Shown: positions 56,236 through 64,000 of the stretch, one piece after another
How positions within the stretch are numbered: position 1 is the stretch's first letter
Layout: every line of letters starts with the position of its first letter
NCBI GenBank assembly: GCA_021399445.1
Contig: JAJTUQ010000008.1
Coordinates: 682,001-746,000, forward strand
Direction: 5' to 3'
DNA from: Xylogone sp. PMI_703
Taxonomy: Eukaryota > Ascomycota > Leotiomycetes
Length of the DNA: 64,000 nucleotides
The notes under the pieces: model-generated
The model's input: only the letters and a program-made list of their open reading frames with translations
Databases searched by the model: none
Told to the model about the DNA's origin: nothing
Position numbers and translations under genes: made by a program

Positions 56236-57508
56236 ATGCATTCGGAAAAGACGTGCTTTGTTTGTAATATGAGAAGGCCCCAATATCGTCTTCCGTGTCA
56301 ACATTTCGTATGCGAGAGCTGTGTCAGAAGATTTGGCGTCCAAGTTGATAAATGGGGCTTCAACGTTCCTAAGTGCTTCCTCTGTGGGCGTAACACATCC
56401 GGCGGTTTTGTCATTACCGTAAAGCCACCAACTGCTACTGTCCGACTTTTATGTATTGATGGTGGGGGTCCCAGAGGAATTATTCCGCTGGTCTTCTTGC
56501 AAGCTTTACAAGAGAAAATAGGGCTGCCATATCCGGTTCAGGGAAACTTCCACTTCGTATTCGGCACAAGTTCCGGTTTGTTGAGCTATAACTAGTACCC
56601 AAAGCAAATATCTATTTGATACTAATTTTGTTTGCAGGGGGGATTATTGCTCTGGCTTTGGCTCATAACGGATGGCCGGTAGAGGACTGCATGGATCACT
56701 TTGTGCGACTAGCAAAGAGAGCGTTTAGCACACACCGCTCCTCATATCTCTACTGGCTTTCTCATATTCGAGCTCTACTATTCTCTTTAATAACGAATGG
56801 AATTTACCCGGCTCAGAAAATGGATGCTGTCCTACAAGAAGTGTTCGGGGATAGCAGCAGAATCCTTGACCACTCAGCTGCAACAGCAATGGGCATTAAG
56901 CTTGGTATAGTAGTGTCAACGATGAAACCAGAGACGTTTATATTTACGAATTATAATGGAGTGGGGGACCACGAGCAAAGAAAATATGATTATGGTGTTC
57001 TCTTGGGCAACGCACTGGTGTGGGAAATGTAGGAAACCCTCAATCTCTACTATGTACCTCATCTAATCTCGAAGTAGCGCAAGATGCACATCTGCAGCAC
57101 CAGGGTAAGCCCAGATTACCACCCCATTCAATCACGTTGCTGACTGCTGACTGCTGAAGAATTTTTACTCCCAAAAGCATTGATGGTCTTGGGAAGTTTC
57201 AAGACGGAGGTTTAACACACAACAATCCCATTAATCTTGCATTAGAGGAAATCAAAGCTCTTTTACGTGGCGATCCTTCGGCTAAAAGATCTACGCTGAA
57301 GGTATCTCTAGGGACTGGTGAGAGTCGCGATGATGACCCTCAGATGTATGGATCGAGCTCATGGTGGAGAGATCTGTGGATTGTACGACTGTGCCGAGCA
57401 TTTTGGTCGTCCATGGATAGCCAAAAGAGAAGTGATACCAGCACCTTACACTACAATTACCATATGATCCATGCTGAAAGCAGTATTCAGGGACAGGAGT
57501 TGGTTTGA
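56236..57508 (+). CDS. RING finger-patatin-like phospholipase (369 aa)
   Basis: Four exons (56236-56575, 56638-57028, 57075-57104, 57160-57508), introns 62, 46 and 55 bp, one exon of only 30 bp; all phases fit and restore CTSAAP. The start is the ATG at 56236; an upstream in-frame GTG is not needed. N-terminus: a RING-type finger (CFVCNMRRPQYRLPCQHFVC, then C...C and CFLCG). Then a patatin domain: oxyanion loop DGGGPRG, nucleophile GTSSGG, and catalytic FQDGGLTHNNP. This pairs a possible ubiquitin ligase module with a lipid acyl hydrolase. In fungal NLRs patatin is a common N-terminal effector; here the NB and repeat domains are absent and the protein stops after IQGQELV. Confidence 0.85.
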
Positions 57509-57543
57509 AGCATTAGGGTATTTGATATATGTCCTTCAAAGTG

Positions 57544-57777
57544 TTAAAATTCTTCAATAGTGTTCTCTTTCCGAGTGTCATCGATATAGAATTCGAATCG
57601 ATCGACACCTCCATCTAGCACTTTAATACCTGTACTAGTACAGTGTAACCGCATGGAGCCGCTCTTTTGCTGAGAAGCATCCTGTAGTTCACGTTTGTTT
57701 CGGGCGTAATCGTTTGTACTATTAGTAGCGGTCCGTAAAACATTGTCAGTCGACCTGAACTTCGATAGAAGCCCCAT
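57544..57777 (-). CDS. Hypothetical small protein (77 aa)
   Basis: Open frame from ATG at 57777 (MGLLSKFRSTDNVL) ending TIEEF. The second half (LHCTSTGIKVLDGGVDRFEF followed by YIDDTRKEN) looks like a beta-rich conserved segment, but I cannot name the family. It is convergent with the RING-patatin gene, with 35 bp between the stops. It may be the last exon of a longer gene (an acceptor-like TTTTAG lies just upstream). Confidence 0.4.
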   Translation of the reverse strand: MGLLSKFRSTDNVLRTATNSTNDYARNKRELQDASQQKSGSMRLHCTSTGIKVLDGGVDRFEFYIDDTRKENTIEEF

Positions 57778-57956
57778 GTTCACTGTGACTGTGCTAGTGT
57801 CACTAAGCTAAAATATAGAGACAGGGTAGTTATGATGAATAGCTTGCGTGAATGTCTTAATTAGATGAAGCAAGTTACAGTAGAATTCGAAATCACCTTC
57901 CCACCAAAACTCTTTGAGACTTAATTTATGATCTATTTTTAGTTGTCTCGCGACTT

Positions 57957-58003
57957 TTATGGTTAGCTAACTTTCAGCCACCAGATAAGCGAAGTTTTCC
58001 CCG
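57957..58003 (+). repeat. Terminal-repeat-like element, left copy
   Basis: TTATGGTTAGC, then TTTCAGCCACCAGATAAGC, then GAAGTTTTCCCCG. An inverted copy lies at 61948-61993 and a second direct, more diverged one at 62198-62240. The left and right copies enclose the NLR gene. Confidence 0.8.
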
Positions 58004-58603
58004 TGAGCGCCTGGTCGCAAGAAAACATATTATTGCCTTATGAATATGGCACATAGTGGCTGAGAGTGGCTGATAATAATCAGCAACTGGCCGACGTCGG
58101 CAGAGAAATTATGCACGTGATTAGATATATTTCTTTATTTGAGCAAGTTAGAAATAAACTCAAACTTGAGGGGGCGGAGGGCGCAGCACTTTAAGGCGTA
58201 ATTAGTATGGCACATACTGTAGTTTCATTCAGTTTCGCACCCCTAACAGGTGTGGGAGGCGAGGCTTTAACTATACAGCTTCTCTACACTGGACGAGCTA
58301 GTCCCGATTCAGGAAGTTATGTAAGCACAACCCTGACAAAATGAATGATGACCACTGGTGGCCAGGCATGATGGCGTGGTGCCAAAGCAGAGCCTGCCCC
58401 GCTTCAACCGCCTTCAGACGCGGCTTTCAATGTCGCGGTACGGTCGAGTCTTTCCCTTGCTTTGCCCATGCGCTTACTAACTTCAATAGTTGGAGAATGT
58501 GTTCTCAGCCAACGGGCGAACCAACGAGTCGCTGTTCCTCGCAACCTGCTACCTTCAGGTTTGACTGAGCCGAGTTCTCCCTGCTCACTTCCGTCACGTA
58601 ACA
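58004..58603. other. NLR upstream region
   Basis: No gene is supported; frames here overlap each other. It should hold the NLR promoter. Confidence 0.4.
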
Positions 58604-61600
58604 ATGCGTCTTCTCCTACAAAGCGAGACCGGCGAATTCGACTTGAGAGAGTTTCCCGACGATAAGATCCCTCCCTATGCAATACTGTCGCACACTTGGC
58701 TCGCAGTTCAAGAGGAACCCACTTATGACGACTTGATAAATGGCACTGGTAAAGGAAAGCTTGGCTATGAGAAGATCAAGTTCTGTGGAGAACAAGCGAG
58801 ACGGGATGGCCTCCAATACTTCTGGGTAGATACCTGTTGCATCAACAAGGCAAATTACGCTGAGCTCCAGTATGCTCTCAACTCCATGTTCCGCTGGTAC
58901 CGCAACGCAACTCGATGCTATGTCTATTTATCGGATGTTTCTAGCCCTCTCTTAGGCACTAATGCTGAGTTCCATCCACAGTCGTGGGATTCAGAATTTT
59001 GGAAAAGTAGATGGTTTACAAGGGGATGGACGCTCCAAGAGCTTCTTGCCCCTCGCTCCGTCGAATTTTTCTCCCGTGAACACGAGCGACTAGGTGATAA
59101 AAGCTCGCTCAAGCAACAAATTCATAAAATAACAGGTATTCCTATCCCAGCGCTCCAAGGGGCCCGTTTATTTCAGTTTACTGTGGATGAGCGATTTTCG
59201 TGGATGGAACGCCGTCAGACAACTCTCGAGGTAGATAGGGTGTATTCATTGCTAGGGATTCTTGATGTAAAAATACCCCTTTTCAAAGACGTAGAAGCCT
59301 CGACTGCCTTTGAGCGGCTCCGGGAGATCATCGATAAGCGGGAAAAGTGCGTCAAAGATTTACACCTTACCGATCCCCGTCATGATAAGAAGCGTATTGA
59401 GGACACCAAAGGTGGCTTACTAGAGGATTCATACCGCTGGATCTTTGAGAACTCCGAGTTCGAACAATGGCGCAGCATCCAGCAGAATCAACTTTTATGG
59501 ATTAAGGGCGATCCAGGCAAAGGCAAGACGATGTTGCTCTGCGGCATTATCAACGAGCTGGACAAACCCAAACCAACGGTCGAGACCGCTCTTCTATCCT
59601 ACTTCTTCTGCCAGGCTACCGACTCGCGAATCAACAACGCTACTGCTGTGCTACGAGGTCTAATATATATGCTTGTGGATCAGCAGCCATCGCTCATATC
59701 ACATATCCAAAAGAAGTACAATCACGCTGGCAAAACGCTGTTTGAGGATTTGAATGCATGGGTCGCTTTGTCCGAGATCCTCACAAATATTCTGCAGGAC
59801 CCGAGCTTAGGTACAACCTACTTGGTTATCGATGCACTCGACGAATGTATAGCAGACTTGCCAAAATTATTAGACTTTATCGTCCAGAAGTTATCCATAT
59901 CTCCTCACGTCAAGTGGATTGTCTCTAGTCGTAACTGGCCCGAAATCGGGGAAAGGCTAGAAACGGCGGTACAGAAGGTAACGCTACAGCTCGAATTAAA
60001 TTCAAAATCCGTCTCTGCGGCTGTCAATGTATATATCCAGTACAAGGTCGATCATTTAGCCCAGCAGAATAACTACAGGCCTGAGACACAACGAATAGTG
60101 TTTAATCATTTATCCTCGCATGCAGACGATACTTTTCTATGGGTGGCATTGGTCTGTCAAGATCTTGAAAATGTTAAAGAACGAAACGTTAAGAAGAAAC
60201 TAACTACGTATCCTCTCGGCCTTGATCCTCTCTATCAGAATATGATGAAGAAGACATGGGAGTCGGATGATGCTGACTACTGTAAGCGGGTACTTGCTAC
60301 CACCGCACTGGTATACCGACCGATTACGTTGATAGAATTAACATCACTGATCGAGATGCTCGATATTTCTATTGATGAATTAAAGGAGATCGTTCTCCTT
60401 TGCGGATCGTTTCTTACTTTTCGCGAAAGTACAGGTACTATCGACTTTGTACATAAGTCTGCGAAAGACTTCTTGTTCAAAGAGGCATTTGATGAAATAT
60501 TTCCTTCTGGAAAGGAGGTGATCCACCATGATATTTTCTTAAGATCACTCGAGGTCATGTCTAAGACTCTGCGACGAGACATCTATAACCTAAAGATTCC
60601 TGGATTTTCCATTAATCAAGTCAAACAGCCTGATCCAAATCCACTAGCCGCAGCACGGTACTCTTGCCTCTATTGGGTTGACCACCTGATCGACTGTAAT
60701 ATTAAAGGGAATACAATCAATGACCTTAAAGACGGTGGCTTGGTACACAACTTCTTAAAAAAGAACTATCTTTACTGGCTTGAGGCGCTTAGCTTAATAA
60801 AATGTTTGCCGCATGGTATCGTTATGATTATGAAACTCGAGAATCTTGAAGTAAGTTTCGCTGTGTTATTTATTATATTGCGAGAAACTGTGCTAAGTAA
60901 ATAAGGCTGATGAAAGTTCCGATTTACATGCGTTTATACATGATGCAACGCGGTTCGCTCTCTATAACCGATCAGTAATTGAACAGACTCCGCTTCAATC
61001 ATATTGTTCAGCTCTTGTCTTTTCTCCAGAGAAGAGCATTGTTCGAGAAACATTTGAAAATTGCATTCCTCCTTGGATCCAAATGAAGCCTAAAGTACGA
61101 GCGCATTGGAGTCCAGCGCTACAAACGCTCGAAGGCCACTCACACGATGTAAACTCAGTGGCCTTCTCACCGGACGGCAAGCTGGTCGTGTATGGGTCTT
61201 ATGATCAGACGGTACGGCTCTGGGATGCCGCGACAAGGACGGCGCAACAGACACTCGAAGGCCACTCGGACTATATCAGCTCAGTGGCTTTCTCACCGGA
61301 CGGCAAGCTGGTCGTGTCGGGGTCTTTGGATCAGACGGTGCGGCTCTGGGATGCCGCGACAGGGACGGCGCTGCAGACGCTTGAAGGCCACTCGGACGAT
61401 GAAAACTCAGTAGCCTTCTCACCGGACGGCAAGCTGCTACCTACTTTACGTGTATCTAATCATTGGATAGTAGAAGGTGAAATGAATATTCTCTGGCTGC
61501 CTCCCGATTATCGACCTACCTGTGAAGCATTTTGGGATAAAACTGTTGTTTTAGGACATTCATCAGGGAGACTTTCCATTCTTGAGTTTAGACAAGGGCC

Positions 61601-61622
61601 AAAGCTTGTAGTGTCGAGCTAG
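58604..61622 (+). CDS. HET-NACHT-WD40 NLR (STAND) protein, 987 aa
   Basis: Exons 58604-60850 and 60906-61622, intron 55 bp (GTAAGT..AATAAG, phase 0). HET domain at residues 20-160 (YAILSHTW, YFWVDTCCINK, RWFTRGWTLQELLAP). NACHT NTPase: P-loop GDPGKGKT (about 302), Walker B LVIDALDEC (about 406), then a winged-helix-like region. After the intron come a linker (DLHAFIHDATRFALYNRS), three 42-aa WD40 repeats (the last partial) and a terminal beta segment typical of HET-E/HET-D proteins (WLPPDYR, GHSSGRLSILEF). Such proteins recognise non-self at cell fusion and trigger cell death. No stop or frameshift is seen. The WD40 array is far shorter than the seven or more units that form a propeller. Confidence 0.95.
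61122..61435 (+). repeat. 126-bp WD40 tandem repeats (2.5 units)
   Basis: Units begin at 61122, 61248 and 61374, exactly 126 bp apart; each encodes QTLEGHSxDxxSVAFSPDGKL. The units are nearly identical at DNA level (most differences fall in the variable positions HDVN, DYIS, DDEN and VYGSY/VSGSL), a mark of concerted evolution by recombination. The third unit breaks off after SPDGKLL. Confidence 0.95.
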
Positions 61623-61639
61623 TATATAGTTAACCTTGT

Positions 61640-61730
61640 AGTCTTAATATTTCATAGAGGGTTCAAGGGGATTGCGTGGGTTTATAGCGGTTGATAATTG
61701 CTACTCGGTTTTCTAGAATCTTCTAGATTA
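61640..61730 (+). repeat. NLR 3'-flank repeat, copy 1
   Basis: Starts just after the NLR stop codon (CATAGAGGGTTCAAGGGG ... GATAATTGC ... CTAGAATCTTCT). A diverged direct copy is at 63248-63335. Confidence 0.65.
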
Positions 61731-61947
61731 CTCTATACATAATATGACAAGACGATGGCGAGTTTGTACGTTGCAGGTATTAAAAGTTGGAAAATTAAAA
61801 CTCAAGAGTCCAATTTGTAGAGGCACTTTCGATCGCTTCTAGCGTAACCACCGATTTCGGTCAATATTTAAGCTTTGTCAGCCATAGCAGCCTTACAAGG
61901 CCATATCTCCCAGGCAGCAGCACTGTGTGCATGTGACAAGCTCCCTG

Positions 61948-61993
61948 CGGGGAAAAATTTCGCTTATCTGGTGGCTGAATTGGCTAACCATAA
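61948..61993 (-). repeat. Terminal-repeat-like element, right copy (inverted)
   Basis: The reverse complement reads TTATGGTTAGCC, TTCAGCCACCAGATAAGCG, AAATTTTTCCCCG, nearly the same as the left copy at 57957-58003. Confidence 0.8.
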
Positions 61994-62197
61994 TAGTTCC
62001 AGCACAACCTAAAAATAGATCAAAAATTAAATCATCAAAGAGTTTTGATGGGAAGGTGGTTTCGAATCCTACTTATTCAAACAATATCCGTGAAAATAAT
62101 AGATGATGTAAAATAGTTACATTAAGATGCAAAATCGGCTTCCCGTTGTCAAACAATGATTTTAGTTTTGTCCCGTAACTTTTAGTACTCCATTACG

Positions 62198-62240
62198 AAT
62201 ATGGTTAGCTGGATTTCAGCCACCAGATAAGCACAACTTA
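62198..62240 (+). repeat. Third terminal-repeat-like copy
   Basis: ATATGGTTAGCTGG then TTTCAGCCACCAGATAAGC, same orientation as the left copy; the inner part diverges after GATAAGC. Confidence 0.7.
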
Positions 62241-62455
62241 TCGTTGGAGGGTTTAGCCGAGAAATTTCCTGAAATGATAAGCGAATTTGCCTGTCACATG
62301 GAAAATTCTGTTGCCTGAGTTCCGCGGCTGAAATTGCTGACAAAAAGTCCTGACACTCACCGATTGACTATTTAAGGCTGCCATATCAATCCTTCTCTTT
62401 TAATTTCAAAATCCGCATCACTCGTCGCGAATCTACCCTCATCATCTCAGCTTCA

Positions 62456-63056
62456 TGGCAACCGTTTATCTAAGAAAAACTTCATCTAATGGACTTTGTG
62501 AGACGCAGACTGAGTTGATAAGATAAACTGTAACGCTGATGCATTGTAGCGTCTCTAGATGAGCATCATGAGCCCCCCGATCTACGTCCTTACTATTCTG
62601 CCTGCCAAGAGATCTGGAGTGCGTTGCGTCGAATCGATCCAAGATATGAAGCATCACCAACACCATATCGATCTTCTGACCGGACCCTCAACCCAAGCAG
62701 TATTATCCTGGTCCAAACTTCTAATATCCACCATTAGACATAATCCTAATCAAGAATACGGAGTTTCATTGATACATCCAATTGCCGAGGAGAATGCGAC
62801 TGATCTAGAGAGTGCTGCGATTCACAGAGTCCTTGCTATAACCACCAGGACAAACATTGTAAAGATTTCACTTGATGAACATGATAGTGAAAGACACATC
62901 TTGTCTCGCTTGAAATCTAAAAGAGATAATATAGATACTCAGATAGTGAAGGGGAAAATGTCACCGTTTGATGGTGTCGCCGAACTCAAGGATGAAGCTG
63001 TTGCGCTTTTCGAAAAATATTATAGGGAGCCTTGGGTCACACCCCTCGTTCTATAG
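62456..63056 (+). CDS. Hypothetical protein, exon structure uncertain
   Basis: From 62559 an open frame runs to 63056; its last 110 residues look coding (EYGVSLIHPIAEENATDLES, VKISLDEHDSERHILSRLKS, DEAVALFEKYYREPW). An ATG at 62456 (MATVYLRKTSSNGL) can be spliced (donor GTGAGA, acceptor TTGTAG) into another frame that reads PPDLRPYYSACQEIWSALRR up to about 62738. The two good halves lie in different frames, so either an intron is unresolved or there is a frameshift. A TATTTAAG about 90 bp upstream could serve as the core promoter. Function unknown. Confidence 0.45.
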
Positions 63057-63247
63057 TATGAAATTATGAAGCAGGTGGTCCATGCAGCCACAAGACGGGC
63101 TAGTTTGTGTTGACTGTCGCAAAATTGCGGTGATTTGAAAAATCCTTACATTGGCTAAGAGAAATCAGCAATTGAAAGCCGCTTGCAACAGGAACTTGAT
63201 CTTACATCTTCCTCAATATCAATATCTTTCAAATAATTTTTTTATCT

Positions 63248-63335
63248 CTATGCTATAGAGGGTTAAGGGGAAGATGTTCCTTTATAATAGTTCATAATTG
63301 CCACTTGGGCTCTAGAATCTTCTCTACTATGGCTG
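63248..63335 (+). repeat. NLR 3'-flank repeat, copy 2
   Basis: TATAGAGGGTTAAGGGG ... CATAATTGCC ... CTAGAATCTTCT; diverged direct copy of 61640-61730, here without an NLR next to it. Confidence 0.65.
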
Positions 63336-63563
63336 TTTCGAGGCAATTTGGAATGGCTGGATAAGATTAGCTTTTTTTTTTTTTGAACTTTTATTCTCAG
63401 TTTTGAGCGTTTCACTGCCCTTTAATTTGATGAAATTTTTGCTTTAGTGCATTCGTCCCTTATTCAATTATTCGAGAGGCTTCTACGAAGAATATTCAGT
63501 AAAGGCTACGCAATCTTTACAGTTCAGATTCTGTTAAGGAAGGTCAAGCATTCTTATGGACCA

Positions 63564-64000
63564 CTAAAACGACACTGGTATTTCCTCACTTTTCCAAATG
63601 TTGTCCAGCACTTCATAAATATTCTGACTAACATCTTTCCAGTCTTCTCGGCCCATTATCTCATCAAACACCGGCTCTGAGATGATAATAAACCGATGGC
63701 CAGCCCATTTGCCTTCTGTGTCTACGTAATTAGATCGCATTGAAGTGGATGGATCCTGAGACCAACAAATGCCAGTCATTGCCGCATCTCCAAGGCCCGG
63801 CCTTTCATAGTCATAGCCTTTTTTCAGTTCTTTCCCCCAGAGTTCTTCACTGATTACATATTCCCGACTAGTCAAGTTTAGTAAGATGTGTCGTTGGTTC
63901 GACGGGAAGAATTCTTCGAAAAGCCGGGAGTATTCCTCTTGAAAGGATTGCGCCTTGCTTGGCCAGTGAGGTTTGAAATTCTCGAGGAAGGCTTCAGCAA
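63564..64000 (-). CDS. Conserved fungal protein of unknown function (partial)
   Basis: The frame is open from the window edge down to the stop at 63564, so the 5' part lies outside. It reads FLENFKPHWPSKAQSFQEEY, a conserved RHILLNLTSREYVISEE, GLGDAAMTGICWSQDPSTSM, KWAGHRFIII and DVSQNIYEVLDNIW. I recognise this as a widespread, uncharacterised fungal family, recurring with NLTxREYV, ICWSxDxSTSM and WAGHxF motifs. No domain function is known. Confidence 0.75.
   Translation of the reverse strand, partial: AEAFLENFKPHWPSKAQSFQEEYSRLFEEFFPSNQRHILLNLTSREYVISEELWGKELKKGYDYERPGLGDAAMTGICWSQDPSTSMRSNYVDTEGKWAGHRFIIISEPVFDEIMGREDWKDVSQNIYEVLDNIWKSEEIPVSF

Noticed and set aside
58341..58682. Overlapping frames on both strands upstream of the NLR
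   Set aside because: Mutual shadows without homology; the region is more simply the NLR promoter and leader.

Overview
This 64-kb window reads as an accessory, transposon-rich stretch of a filamentous ascomycete (Pezizomycotina) genome. The evidence is short spliceosomal introns (46-85 bp, most near 50) with GT..AG ends and CTAAC-like branch sites, a HET-NACHT-WD40 NLR gene, a Tad1-like LINE, pogo/Fot1-type transposons, a Helitron, a DUF7923 gene and fungal secreted enzymes. Base composition looks AT-rich (about 42% GC by eye). Leotiomycetes would fit, but that is inference. I checked exon joins by hand for reading phase; none is confirmed by transcripts.

Layout. (i) 0.46-7.8 kb, minus strand: a Helitron with a 1,993-codon Rep/helicase gene that stays open after removing three short introns, followed by a 284-aa gene that may encode an OB-fold single-strand-binding protein. 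(ii) 8-26 kb: decay and rearrangement. It holds a 5' half and a 3' half of a pogo transposase 5.1 kb apart, with an intact expansin-like gene and a dead GH18 chitinase between them; a signal-peptide/KilA-N-like composite gene; and a broken BCS1-like AAA gene. (iii) 26.2-36.9 kb: a run of small intron-containing genes for coiled-coil, NLS-bearing, MADS-like and membrane proteins, plus a TCP11-like pseudogene. (iv) 37.6-39.2 kb: a 5'-truncated LINE. (v) 40.7-45 kb: a truncated DUF7923 gene, an antisense membrane protein, a Trp-rich protein with an internal repeat, and another small basic protein. (vi) 46.3-48.5 kb: an intact, intronless ATP-dependent DNA ligase. (vii) 49.6-57.8 kb: ankyrin remnants, a pogo-type MITE with 102-bp inverted repeats, an intact secreted thaumatin-like protein, and a RING-patatin protein. 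(viii) 57.9-62.2 kb: a 987-aa HET-NACHT-WD40 NLR lying between a pair of roughly 47-bp inverted repeats. (ix) At the right edge: a partial conserved fungal gene of unknown function.

How it fits together. The right third groups self/non-self and antagonism genes (NLR, RING-patatin, ankyrin remnants, thaumatin-like protein). The left half is mostly mobile DNA and its debris. Several pseudogenes carry stops that could have arisen by C-to-T or G-to-A change, as expected from repeat-induced point mutation or general decay. The most unusual items are the complete two-gene Helitron, the inverted-repeat-bounded NLR with a very short near-identical WD40 array, the secreted/KilA-N composite, and the cluster of small lineage-specific genes.
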